A DNA stretch of 48,046 nucleotides, taken from Alphaproteobacteria bacterium (GTDB taxonomy: Bacteria; Pseudomonadota; Alphaproteobacteria; Rhizobiales; JAJFHR01). The DNA lies in NCBI GenBank assembly GCA_024278055.1, contig JAJRTY010000031.1, positions 1 through 48,046 of the forward strand, written 5' to 3'. The notes beneath the pieces were generated by a model, which saw only the letters and a list, made by a program, of their open reading frames with translations, was not told the DNA's origin and did not search any database. How positions within the stretch are numbered: the stretch's first letter is position 1; each line of letters starts with the position of its first letter. Below are positions 1 to 12,305 of the stretch, one piece after another. Made by a program: the position numbers and the translations under genes.

Positions 1-26
1 CGCTCGTCCGGGGGCCATTACGATAA
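1..26 (-). repeat. partial copy of dispersed intergenic repeat
   Basis: The first bases (CGCTCGTCC, then GGCC and ACGATAA) match the segment at 41472-41493 in the same orientation. They are also roughly the inverse of 104-125. The window therefore opens inside one copy of the repeat described at 104-184, facing the opposite way. A further scrap, GTTATGGCACCGGGA near 34-48, resembles the same end. Assigned by eye. Confidence 0.45.
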
Positions 27-103
27 TCTGGCGTTATGGCACCGGGAGCAATACGGAAAATCTGGCATGCAGTCACCGAATGACACACGAAAAACCTGTA
101 ATT

Positions 104-184
104 GTGGCACCCGGAGGAGCGTAGCGAACGACTAGCGAGGAAGCCCGAGCGCAGGCTGCGCGCCGCTTGAGCGCCACTAAAAAC
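104..184 (+). repeat. dispersed intergenic repeat, copy A
   Basis: This 81-base stretch aligns with the reverse complement of 41410-41489 at roughly 85% identity with one gap (counted by eye). It shares the core GCAGGCTGCGCGCCGCTTGA followed by GCGC and ACTAAAAAC. Both copies lie outside genes, this one just before ddl. Nothing in it looks coding. Just downstream, CGCCACTAAAA occurs twice (172-182 and 187-197). Confidence 0.7.
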
Positions 185-210
185 TACGCCACTAAAACAA
201 GGAGAAACAT

Positions 211-1146
211 ATGAATGCATCGAAAAAACATGTGGCTGTTTTGATGGGCGGCTGGTCGCCGGAGCGCCAGGTCAGCCTTGATACTGGCAATTCGTGTGCA
301 AAAGCGCTGGAAGATGCAGGCTACCCGGTTACCAAAGTCGATGTCGATCGCAATATTTCTGATGTCCTGTCAGCATTAAAACCGGATGTCGCTTTTAACG
401 CTCTCCACGGGGTTTGGGGCGAAGATGGCCATGTTCAGGGAATTCTGGAAACTCTGGAAATACCTTATACGCACTCCGGCGTGCTGGCATCCGCCCTTGC
501 CATGGACAAGGAGAAATCAAAAATATTATTCAAAAACAGTAAGATACCTGTTGCTGAAAGCTGTATTGTGTCGCGTTTGGAGGCTGCTGAGGCTCATGTT
601 TTAGAAACTCCCTATGTTATCAAGCCTGTTAACCAGGGCTCAAGTGTTGGGGTATATATTGTACCTAAGGGTGCTAACCGTCCGCCACAGGCCTTAAAGT
701 CAAAAGACTGGGATCTGGGCGAGGAATTAATGGTTGAGCGCTATATCGCAGGGCGTGAGCTGACCTGCGGGGTAATGGGTAATGTTGCGTTGGGTGTGAT
801 TGATATTGTGAGCAGGGACGGTCTGGAATTTTACGACTACGAGGCCAAATATTCACTTGGCGGCTCCGAGCATATTCTGCCGGCGCAAATTCCCAATGAT
901 ATTTACCGCAAGGTTCAGACCTATGCGCTGGAAGCACATAACATATTGGGGTGCCGTGGTGTCTCTCGTGCTGATTTCAGATATGACGATACGCCCAACG
1001 GCACCGGGGAGTTGATCCTTTTAGAGGTCAATACCCAACCAGGCATGACCGAAACATCTCTCGTGCCTGAAATGGCCAGACATGCCGGTCATGATTTTAG
1101 TGAATTTGTAAGCTGGATGGTGGAAGACGCAACATGCAATCGGTAG
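211..1146 (+). CDS. ddl: D-alanine--D-alanine ligase
   Basis: ATP-dependent ligation of two D-alanines in the cytoplasm, giving the dipeptide that MurF adds to the peptidoglycan precursor. The 311-residue protein has the expected length. It shows the N-terminal GGWSPERQVSL loop (residues 13-23), the HGVWGEDG motif near 65-72, an ATP-grasp core with KPVNQGSSVGV (137-147), and the metal-binding end EVNTQPGMT near 283-291. The ATG follows a strong GGAG ribosome site (201-204). It is the first complete gene of the dcw cluster here; ftsQ begins inside its last codons (13-base overlap), indicating translational coupling. The upstream neighbour, usually murB, is outside the window. Confidence 0.96.
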   Translation: MNASKKHVAVLMGGWSPERQVSLDTGNSCAKALEDAGYPVTKVDVDRNISDVLSALKPDVAFNALHGVWGEDGHVQGILETLEIPYTHSGVLASALAMDKEKSKILFKNSKIPVAESCIVSRLEAAEAHVLETPYVIKPVNQGSSVGVYIVPKGANRPPQALKSKDWDLGEELMVERYIAGRELTCGVMGNVALGVIDIVSRDGLEFYDYEAKYSLGGSEHILPAQIPNDIYRKVQTYALEAHNILGCRGVSRADFRYDDTPNGTGELILLEVNTQPGMTETSLVPEMARHAGHDFSEFVSWMVEDATCNR

Positions 1147-2033
1147 CAAGAAAACTGCTTCGTCGCAGTCCCAAGAAAGAAGTCAGCGATCGCGGGTTTT
1201 GGCAGAATTGTAAGTATGGCACCGTGGATATGCGCTGGTTTGCTTTTGCCAGTGCGGCTTTTCTGGCGGCCAGTTTTATCTATGGTTCCTATATTGGTGA
1301 TGGCTTCGAGCAGGTAAAGCGCTCGTTGCGGCTGGGGGCAGCTAATATTTCGGGTGTTGTGGGCCTGACGGTGGAAACGGTGACACTCACCGGGCGTAAT
1401 CGCGCCAGTGATGCTGAGTTGCTGGCAGCCCTTGATATTCAGCGCGGTGATTCAATGTTGAAATTCAATACCGCAGAGGCCCGCACGCGCCTGGAAAATA
1501 TCGGCTGGGTCAGTAAGGCCTCGGTGCATCGGTTGTTTCCAAATACGGTTTTGATTGATATCGAAGAGCGCAGCCCGTATGCCATCTGGCAGCGTGGTGG
1601 CAGACTGTCGATTATTGATAAAAAAGGCACCACTTTGGGGGCCTTGCGGGTGAAAGACCACGGCTATCTGCCTCTGGTGGTCGGCTATGGTGCTGAAAAC
1701 AAGGCGCAGGAGATTTATTCCCAGATCGCTGTTTACCCGGGAATCAAGTCCCTGGTGCGCGCGGCTATTCGTGTGGCCGACCGGCGGTGGAATTTACGTC
1801 TTCTAAACGGTATTACCGTAAATTTACCCGAAACAGGTGTGCCTGAGGCGCTGGCGCAACTGGCAAAGCTTGATGAAAATAACGGCTTGCTGTCGCGCGA
1901 TATTGTTCTTGTGGACTTTAGAATTGTAGACAGGGTAACCATACGCCTGAGTGACGAGGCAGCCCAAAGGCGGGCTGCTTCTTATAGTGAAAATGCTGCT
2001 AAGTCAAAAAAAGCAGCTAAGCGTAAAACATGA
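1134..2033 (+). CDS. ftsQ: cell division protein FtsQ
   Basis: Bitopic inner-membrane divisome protein that links early and late division proteins through FtsB and FtsL. Of 299 residues, about 1-32 form a basic cytoplasmic tail. One membrane segment follows at about 35-55. A POTRA domain begins near VETVTLTGRNRAS (about 82) and the FtsQ beta domain contains IDIEERSPYAIWQ (about 141-153). The C-terminus is lysine- and alanine-rich and probably disordered. Start and stop overlap ddl by 13 bases and ftsA by 4 (ATGA at 2030-2033), so the three genes form one translationally coupled unit. Confidence 0.95.
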   Translation: MQSVARKLLRRSPKKEVSDRGFWQNCKYGTVDMRWFAFASAAFLAASFIYGSYIGDGFEQVKRSLRLGAANISGVVGLTVETVTLTGRNRASDAELLAALDIQRGDSMLKFNTAEARTRLENIGWVSKASVHRLFPNTVLIDIEERSPYAIWQRGGRLSIIDKKGTTLGALRVKDHGYLPLVVGYGAENKAQEIYSQIAVYPGIKSLVRAAIRVADRRWNLRLLNGITVNLPETGVPEALAQLAKLDENNGLLSRDIVLVDFRIVDRVTIRLSDEAAQRRAASYSENAAKSKKAAKRKT

Positions 2034-3352
2034 GTGTTGTGTCCATGAATGCACAGGTAAACAAGAACAAAACAACGCAAGGTGGTCGCTCGGTAATTGT
2101 CGCTGCTCTGGATATTGGCTCGACAAAAGTCTGCTGCCTTATTGCCCGGATTAACGGTTCTGAACTGGTTGTGGAAACTGGTGGTGTTAATAATGGTCTG
2201 AAAATTCTTGGTTTTGGCCATCACCGCTCTGTTGGTTTGCGTGCCGGTGCGGTGGTCGATCTGGATGCGGCTGAAGCTTCGGTGAGAGCTGCGGTTGATC
2301 ATGCCGAGCGTATGGCGGGAGTTACGATTTCAAGTGTGTTTGTGAGCCTGTCGGCGGGGCGTCCACGTACAGAGCAGCAAACTGTGTTTACGGCAATCGA
2401 TGGCCATGAGGTCGGCAAACGCCATGTAAATTCTTTGTTGTCAAAAATGCGCGAACTGGGATCTGGATCCGGGCGGACAGTTATTCATAATTTGCCCAGT
2501 GGTTTTATTCTTGATGGTGAGCGCGGCGTTGATGAGCCAATCGGCATGTTTGGCAAAAAACTCAGCCTTAATGCTCATGTTGTGAGCGTGGACACCGGAC
2601 CGTTCAGAAACATCATCTCTCTGGTTGAGCGCTGTCATCTGGGCATTGACGCTGTGGTGGTCTCATCTCTGGCTAGTTCCATGGCCTGTCTGGTGAGCGA
2701 CGAAAAAGAACTTGGCGTAACCTGTATAGATATGGGCGGGGGGACTACAAGTATCGCGGCATTTGCGCATGGCAGCATGATCTATGCCGATATTATCCCG
2801 GTTGGTGGCGCTCATGTGACATCTGACATAGCGCGTGGACTTTCAACACCAAGCAGTTATGCCGAGCGGATTAAAACCCTTTACGGCAGTGCCTTGCCAA
2901 GTGTTTCGGACCATCGTGAAATGATCAATGTGCCCTATGTTGGCGAAAAATCTGACGATGTGGTCAATAAAATCCCGCGTTCAATGCTGACCGGGATTAT
3001 CCAGCCGCGTATTGAGGAAATTCTGGAACTGGTACGGGCTCGCCTCGATCATTCCGGTTTTTCTGAAATGGCCGGCAAAAGGCTGGTCATTACCGGTGGT
3101 GCCAGTCAACTGAATGGTGTTCGCGAACTGGCCCAAAGGATTTTGGGCAAGCAGGTGCGGCTGGGGTCGCCGCCTGTACTTGCCGGACTGCCGGATATGG
3201 CGCAGTCGGCTCCCTTTTCCACCTGTCCAGGACTGATTTCCTATGCACGTTCGCCCCTTGCTGGCGATCAAAACATTCCCGAATGGGGGCTGGCATCATC
3301 AAATGGCGGGTATTTTGTCCGGGTTGGCCAGTGGATTCGCGAGAATTTCTAG
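2030..3352 (+). CDS. ftsA: cell division protein FtsA
   Basis: Actin-like ATPase that tethers FtsZ to the membrane and recruits later division proteins. The 440 residues show the phosphate-1 loop ALDIGSTKVCCLIAR (about 26-40), the second phosphate loop CIDMGGGTTSIAAF (about 234-247) and the adenosine motif VITGGASQLNGV (about 351-362). The C-terminal end GQWIRENF is the likely amphipathic membrane-targeting helix. The ATG overlaps the ftsQ stop as ATGA; a second ATG five codons in (2045) is a possible alternative. It is followed by a 266-base gap before ftsZ. Confidence 0.96.
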   Translation: MSVVSMNAQVNKNKTTQGGRSVIVAALDIGSTKVCCLIARINGSELVVETGGVNNGLKILGFGHHRSVGLRAGAVVDLDAAEASVRAAVDHAERMAGVTISSVFVSLSAGRPRTEQQTVFTAIDGHEVGKRHVNSLLSKMRELGSGSGRTVIHNLPSGFILDGERGVDEPIGMFGKKLSLNAHVVSVDTGPFRNIISLVERCHLGIDAVVVSSLASSMACLVSDEKELGVTCIDMGGGTTSIAAFAHGSMIYADIIPVGGAHVTSDIARGLSTPSSYAERIKTLYGSALPSVSDHREMINVPYVGEKSDDVVNKIPRSMLTGIIQPRIEEILELVRARLDHSGFSEMAGKRLVITGGASQLNGVRELAQRILGKQVRLGSPPVLAGLPDMAQSAPFSTCPGLISYARSPLAGDQNIPEWGLASSNGGYFVRVGQWIRENF

Positions 3353-3618
3353 GCTTTTTTTGATAAGATACACATGCCAAAGGCATTGGCGTTTGCGTGA
3401 TTAGCTGTATTTGTCATGTCGGCTTTTGCCAGCAGGACGGGGAGATGGATCGAACCCCACCGCCACAGGCAACAGGCTGAAACGCAGGTTCCTTAACCCC
3501 ACTGTTTCAAAATAAATCATTTTTTTGAATTCTTGCGATCATTTTCGCCAAGAATTAACGATTTCTTATCAAACAGGTAACTAAAGTTTTAAAATTAGAA
3601 AACCAGGGTTAAGGAACT
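3353..3618 (+). promoter_or_regulatory. ftsA-ftsZ intergenic region, probable ftsZ promoter and leader
   Basis: This 266-base gap has no credible gene. A T-run (3355-3360) follows the ftsA stop. The second half is very AT-rich (about 3500-3600), as expected for a promoter and untranslated leader. AAGGAACT just before 3619 is a good ribosome site for ftsZ. No perfect CtrA-type TTAA-N7-TTAA site was found; GAATTAACGATTTCTTATC near 3552-3570 is only a partial resemblance. Confidence 0.5.
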
Positions 3619-5283
3619 ATGAGCATCAATCTGAAAATTCCCAGTGTTACTGAGCTAAATCCGCGTATTACTGTGTTCGGTGTCGGTGGAGCTGGCGGCA
3701 ATGCCGTTAATAATATGATTTCCTCCAATCTCGAGGGTGTCGAGTTTGTCGTCGCAAATACAGATGCGCAGGCTTTAGCCCAGTCAAAAGCAGAGCGCTG
3801 CATCCAGATTGGTGCCGCCCTGACGGAGGGTCTTGGTGCCGGCTCAAAGCCGGAAATCGGTGCAGCCGCAGCTGAAGAAGCCATGGCGGAGATCGAAGAT
3901 CATCTCAGCGGCGTTCATATGGCCTTTATCACCGGCGGTATGGGCGGTGGAACCGGCACGGGTGCTGCGCCGGTAATTGCGCGTGCTGCGCGCGATATGG
4001 GTATTTTGACCGTTGGTGTTGTGACCAAGCCGTTTCAGTTTGAAGGCCAGGGACGCATGGTAACGGCGGAACGCGGTATTGAAGAACTTACCAAGCATGT
4101 TGATACGCTCATTGTCATTCCCAATCAGAACCTGTTTCGTGTTGCCAACGAAAAAACCACCTTTGCCGATGCTTTTTCCATGGCTGATGAAGTGCTGCAT
4201 TCCGGTGTGGCTGGCATTACCGATTTAATGGTCAAGGAAGGCCTTATTAATCTCGACTTTGCTGACGTGCGTTCGGTAATGAATGAAATGGGCAAAGCCA
4301 TGATGGGCACGGGCCAGGCATCGGGCGAAAAACGTGCGATTGAGGCGGCTTAAGCTGCCATTTCCAATCCGCTGCTTGATGATGTCTCCATGCGCGGCGC
4401 ACGTGGATTGCTGATCAGTATTACCGGTGGCGATGATTTGACGCTGTATGAGGTCGATGAAGCGGCCACTCGTATTCGTGAGGAAGTTGATCCTGAGGCG
4501 AATATTATACTTGGTGCAACATTCGATGGAAGTCTTGATGGATTTATCAGGGTTTCAGTGGTGGCCACAGGAATTGACCGACAGGCATTTGAAGAAATTG
4601 GCAATCATACGAAATTTCAAAATGCCATTGTTTCTGAAATCAACTCAAAAGCCCTACCCGTAGGTGTGCCCTCATCACATGCCGAACAGTTTGAGGATGA
4701 AGCGGATGGTTCTTTCGAATTGCCGACGGTAAAAGCGTCGGAAGGTCACGCCAATACAACTCCCACGATGACTGCGGGTGCTGAGCCTGCCCCGGCATCG
4801 GAAGAAAAACCAACACCGACACCTGAACTTGCGGTGGAAAATGATCAGGCTTCCCAACCTGAAATATCGGTCCTTGCGGCAGCAGTCGCGGAGCAAAAAA
4901 TGGCAATAACCCAGCCGCGGATGCCCAGTATAGAGGAGTTTCCTCCGCTGGCCGTGAAAGAATACCGGGAAAAAGGAGCTGATGCGTCTTCGCAAGGCGC
5001 ACCGCAAGTTGGAAAACGCCCATCGCTGTTTGAAAAACTTGTTAATGCCGGTTTGGGCAAAAAAACTCCTGAACCCAGATATCCCAGGGCCAAAAGCGAA
5101 CCAGCCTTCGTCAGCCCGGCCTCTGCCAGCAATCAATCATTTCAAAAAACTGCCACTCAAAGCCCGCCGCCGAGACAGCCGGGTGTTGCCACCGTGCAAC
5201 CCGTTTCGGAACATCAAGGCGAGGCCGAATTCGATGCAGACCAGCTTGAAATTCCCGCCTTCCTGAGGCGTCAGGCCAACTAG
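3619..5283 (+). CDS. ftsZ: cell division GTPase FtsZ, interrupted by an in-frame TAA
   Basis: Tubulin-like GTPase that forms the division ring; normally essential. The N-terminal half has the GTP-binding signature [14 protein letters not shown] (106-119) and the T7 synergy loop [15 protein letters not shown] (211-225). Codon 245 (4351-4353) is TAA. The same frame then continues without a break as [18 protein letters not shown], the normal sequence for this position, through the C-terminal domain, a variable Pro/Ala/Glu-rich linker and the conserved tail [10 protein letters not shown], ending at TAG 5281-5283. Restoring one codon gives a 554-residue protein, near the length of rhizobial FtsZ1. 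The residue expected at the stop is Glu (GAA to TAA, one base). No ribosome site precedes the next ATG (4390). Sequencing error, real nonsense mutation and readthrough cannot be separated here. Confidence 0.93.
4351..4353 (+). other. in-frame TAA stop inside ftsZ
   Basis: The reading is GAG GCG GCT TAA GCT GCC ATT. Both sides keep family-like FtsZ sequence in the same frame, so this is a substitution and not a frameshift. It falls after the T7 loop at the entry to the C-terminal subdomain. The truncated product would be 244 residues and would lack the linker and the FtsA/ZipA-binding tail. Confidence 0.95.
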
Positions 5284-5308
5284 ACCTGATTGCAGTAAAA
5301 ATGAATAG

Positions 5309-5346
5309 TGGCCAGTGATGAAATGTCACTGGCCATAGTTGTTTTT
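5309..5346 (+). terminator. intrinsic terminator after ftsZ
   Basis: A perfect 10-base stem (TGGCCAGTGA at 5309-5318, TCACTGGCCA at 5326-5335) has a 7-base loop and is followed after a few bases by a T-run (5339-5346). It lies 26 bases after the ftsZ stop and separates the division cluster from lpxC. Confidence 0.85.
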
Positions 5347-5454
5347 ATCCGGTAAATGTACGTTTGACCTCGGCCTCTAGTCAATCTAAAGTGTACTTAC
5401 AAGGGCGAAATTGTAGCCGTATCAAACAGTTGCCGCAGGTGGGCAGAGTGTTTT

Positions 5455-6366
5455 ATGAATATTGCGCCATTGTCGGGCCATGCAACCTTCGCGGATTGTT
5501 ATATGTGTAGTCAGGTAACGCTTGGTGATTCCATTCGATTGTCGGGTATTGGTGTTCACAATGGTAAGAATGTAAATCTGCATATTGAACCTGCGCCGGC
5601 AGGATGTGGAATTGTTTTTTATCGTACCGACATTGAAGATAGTGACACAGTAATTTTAGTCGCCCCTTCTTCTGTCCGTTCCGCTCAATTGTGTACGGTG
5701 ATCGGCACCAGTGATACAGCCACGGTTTCAACGGTTGAACATTTGCTTGCAGCACTTCGCGGATGTGGTGTTGACAACGCCCGTATTGAAATTAATGGAC
5801 CGGAAGTTCCAATTCTTGATGGCAGCGCACGGGATTTTGTCGAGGCTATAGAGAAGGTGGGTGTGGTTTCTCTGGAGAGTAAGCGCCGCGTCATTCGCGT
5901 TCTCAAACCTGTTGAAATCACCAATGGTCTGGCGCGATGTGGCTTTGTCCCCTATGACGGTTTTAAACTGGATATCGAGATAGAATTTGCCAATGAAATG
6001 ATCGGCGTACAACAGTTTGATTTTGAGTGGAGTGCTGAGGCTTTTAAACGGGAGCTATCGCCAGCAAGAACGTTCGGCTTTATGGAACATGCGGAAGTTT
6101 TGCGTGCCCAGGGTTTCGCACTGGGTGCCTCTCTGGAAAACACCGTGGTTATCAGTGGTAAGGAAATTCTGAACGTTGAGGGTTTGCGCTTTCCTGATGA
6201 GTTTGTTCGTCACAAGGCGCTTGATGCCATCGGTGATCTGGCTATTGCCGGGGCGCCGATTTTGGGTATGTATTATTCTTATCGCGGAGGGCATCAAGCC
6301 AATTTTACTGCTTTGAGCGCCTTGCTCCAGGATGATTCGGCCTGGGAAACCATAGAAATGTCATAA
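5455..6366 (+). CDS. lpxC: UDP-3-O-acyl-N-acetylglucosamine deacetylase LpxC
   Basis: Zinc enzyme of the committed step of lipid A synthesis, acting in the cytoplasm at the membrane. The two-lobed fold is evident from SGIGVHNGKNV (about 30-40), the first zinc histidine in STVEHLLAALRG (about 93-104), PVEITNG (about 150) and the second zinc site VRHKALDAIGDL (His and Asp, about 253-264). The final acid-base His is in YRGGHQANF (about 277-285). At 303 residues it is a normal length. No strong ribosome site precedes ATG 5455, and an in-frame ATG at 5503 would give a start closer to many family members; the upstream choice is provisional. Its own promoter probably lies in 5347-5454. Confidence 0.95.
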   Translation: MNIAPLSGHATFADCYMCSQVTLGDSIRLSGIGVHNGKNVNLHIEPAPAGCGIVFYRTDIEDSDTVILVAPSSVRSAQLCTVIGTSDTATVSTVEHLLAALRGCGVDNARIEINGPEVPILDGSARDFVEAIEKVGVVSLESKRRVIRVLKPVEITNGLARCGFVPYDGFKLDIEIEFANEMIGVQQFDFEWSAEAFKRELSPARTFGFMEHAEVLRAQGFALGASLENTVVISGKEILNVEGLRFPDEFVRHKALDAIGDLAIAGAPILGMYYSYRGGHQANFTALSALLQDDSAWETIEMS

Positions 6367-6482
6367 TTCATCGCCTAAATCGGCGTTGATTTCGAATTTG
6401 TAATTCTTGGTTTTTATCGGTTCGGTTTTTGTGATACATAAGTGCTTTTTAGTATGAAATCGGGGCTGAGTTGAAAATTACA

Positions 6483-7337
6483 ATGTTATCAATTTCTCTT
6501 AAGACGTTGAAAATCAACCTGGTTTTAACCTCATTCCTGATTTTGGGCGCCTGTAGCACTATTTCGGATATCAATCCCTTTGGCGCAGTTGAGCCGGAAG
6601 TGAAGGTGAGCGAAGCCTCAGCCGAGAAACTATATGCCCGCGCACTGGCTACTGTTAATGAGGGTTCTGCACAAGAAGCGGCAACCCAGTTTGAGGAAGT
6701 TGAGCGGCAATATCCGTATTCAACCTGGGCCAGACGGTCCATGTTAATGTCAGCTTACGCTCACTATGAGCGTAATTCTTTTGATGATGCCATTAACTCG
6801 TCAAAACGGTTTTTGGCACTTTATCCCGGTCATGAAGATGCACCTTATGCATATTATCTGATTGCGTTGAGCTATTATGAGCAAATTTCTGATGTAGGAC
6901 GCGACCAGGCATTGACAAAAAAAGCGTTGGTGGCTCTCGATGAACTGATACGCCGGTATCCCTATAGCGATTATGCCAAGGATGCCGAACAAAAAGCTAT
7001 TCTTGCCCGCGACCATCTGGCCGGAAAAGAGATGAAAATCGGCCGTTACTACATGGATAAAAAAGCCTACGTGGCGGCAATCAACAGATTCAAGGTGGTT
7101 GTAACTGATTATCAACGCACGTCTCATGCGCCTGAAGCTTTGATGCGACTTTCGGAAGCCTATATGGCGTTGGGCGTTACCAGTGAGGCGCAAACAGCCG
7201 CTGCCATACTCGGCAACAACTTCCCTGACAGCAAATGGTATGATGATTCCTATGTGTTGTTGAAGTCCGGTGGGTTGGAACCACGGGAAAACAAAGGTTC
7301 GTGGTTGAGCCGGGCGTGGAAGTCGATTACGTTCTGA
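6483..7337 (+). CDS. bamD: outer membrane assembly lipoprotein BamD (ComL/YfiO family)
   Basis: Essential lipoprotein of the BAM complex, which inserts beta-barrel proteins into the outer membrane. It begins with a lipoprotein signal: a basic start, a hydrophobic stretch, then lipobox LGAC|S with the lipidated Cys near residue 24. The mature part carries TPR-like helical pairs, with AATQFEEVERQYPYSTWARR and later KSSKRFLALYPGH-type repeats typical of BamD. Start 6483 (ATG) gives a well-proportioned signal peptide; an in-frame TTG at 6471 is possible. It lies 6 bases before recN, and the lpxC-bamD-recN-ligA order is standard in alphaproteobacteria. Confidence 0.93.
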   Translation: MLSISLKTLKINLVLTSFLILGACSTISDINPFGAVEPEVKVSEASAEKLYARALATVNEGSAQEAATQFEEVERQYPYSTWARRSMLMSAYAHYERNSFDDAINSSKRFLALYPGHEDAPYAYYLIALSYYEQISDVGRDQALTKKALVALDELIRRYPYSDYAKDAEQKAILARDHLAGKEMKIGRYYMDKKAYVAAINRFKVVVTDYQRTSHAPEALMRLSEAYMALGVTSEAQTAAAILGNNFPDSKWYDDSYVLLKSGGLEPRENKGSWLSRAWKSITF

Positions 7338-7343
7338 TGCGTA

Positions 7344-11146
<3,803 letters not shown>

Positions 11147-11148
11147 TC

Positions 11149-12066
11149 TTATCTTGCGGCAGGTTGTTGAAACAGCAGCGGGCGCTCAATCAGGTGTTGG
11201 CGAACTTCGGTTATAAATTTTTCGGCAAGTTCGCTGTGTGGCTTTGCTTCTGAAAATGCGATGACGAAAGGATAGGACATTCGTGGTTTGAATGGCTTGA
11301 TAACAACACCCAGGGATTGCCAGTGGCGGGCGGAAAAGGGTGCGAGAATACCAATGCCAGCGCCTTCGAGCACGAGTCCATAAGCGGTCAGGGAGCGCTG
11401 GGTGGAAAGAGTGGTTTTGTAGGTAATCCCGCTTTGCTTCAACATTTCAAGGTGAGGCAGCCAGGTCAGACCGCCTTCCGATTCGAGCATAATCAGGTTT
11501 TCACCATCGAGCATCTGCACATCAATCTCAGGTTTATCTGCAAGCCTGTGTCCCGGTGGCAAGGCGCAGATGAAGGTGGCTTCTATCAGCGGCTCCTGGA
11601 CCAGACCGGGCATATCCACCATTTTGTTGAGGAAGCCGATATCGGTTTCATGATTCTGCAATTCATCAAGGATGGTAATCGGCGAACAGATGTTCAAGGT
11701 AATATGAACGTCCGGCCATTGCTTTTGAAATCGCATGACGATTTTTGGGAGCAGGGAAACTGACAAGGCCGATGAAAAGGCTATACGCAGATGACCCGAT
11801 CTTTCCGTGCGGATGGTGTGGGCGAAACTGTGTAACTTCTCAATACCGCTGTAGACAGTGTTGAGTTGCTTGAAAAAATCGTACCCGTCCTGATTGGGCT
11901 GAATGCGACCCTTCTTTCGCTGAAACAGTGAAAACCCCAAACCGGTTTCGAGGTCGGTTATTAATCTGCTGACAGAAGGCTGTGATATGCCGAGCTTTCG
12001 CGCCGCTTTAGTGACAGTGCCGGTGACGACGATGGCATGAAAAGCCTCAAGCTGGCGCATTTGCAT
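11149..12066 (-). CDS. LysR-family transcriptional regulator
   Basis: A 305-residue DNA-binding regulator. The N-terminal winged helix-turn-helix is MRQLEAFHAIVVTGTVTKAA followed by LGISQPSVSRLITDLE (residues about 3-42). The C-terminal periplasmic-binding-like effector domain starts near SGHLRIAFSSALS. It is divergent from the peptide ABC operon beginning at 12306, so it probably controls that operon and itself. A matching T-N11-A palindrome lies at 12096-12116. The effector is unknown; an opine or peptide-like ligand is plausible from the neighbouring transporter but unproven. Confidence 0.92.
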   Translation of the reverse strand: MQMRQLEAFHAIVVTGTVTKAARKLGISQPSVSRLITDLETGLGFSLFQRKKGRIQPNQDGYDFFKQLNTVYSGIEKLHSFAHTIRTERSGHLRIAFSSALSVSLLPKIVMRFQKQWPDVHITLNICSPITILDELQNHETDIGFLNKMVDMPGLVQEPLIEATFICALPPGHRLADKPEIDVQMLDGENLIMLESEGGLTWLPHLEMLKQSGITYKTTLSTQRSLTAYGLVLEGAGIGILAPFSARHWQSLGVVIKPFKPRMSYPFVIAFSEAKPHSELAEKFITEVRQHLIERPLLFQQPAAR

Positions 12067-12095
12067 GATGAAACCTCGAAAACTGATGTTTAGAG

Positions 12096-12116
12096 CTTAT
12101 AGTATTTTAGCATAAG
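12096..12116. promoter_or_regulatory. LysR-type T-N11-A box
   Basis: CTTAT, 11 bases, ATAAG form an interrupted palindrome that fits the T-N11-A rule of LysR regulators. It ends 30 bases upstream of the LysR start, the usual place for autoregulation, inside the 239-base divergent gap (12067-12305). The rest of that gap is AT-rich and holds the promoter of the peptide transporter, with a GGGAG ribosome site before 12306. Confidence 0.5.
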
Positions 12117-12305
12117 GTTTTCAATAATTGGTATTTTTACTATTTCTTTTCCTGTGATACATTTTTAATGAATTTGTCGATAATACAGCGCGTTGGGAGT
12201 AGCTGAACCGGTTTTAAATTCAGGAACGCAATTAGGTGTGGGTTTGATTGACGAACCGTCGAATTGAGATATACAATGCAACACGAATAAACAGGGAGTA
12301 ACATC

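Noticed and set aside
3353-3618. CtrA site upstream of ftsZ
   Set aside because: Only partial matches to TTAA-N7-TTAA were seen in an AT-rich region.
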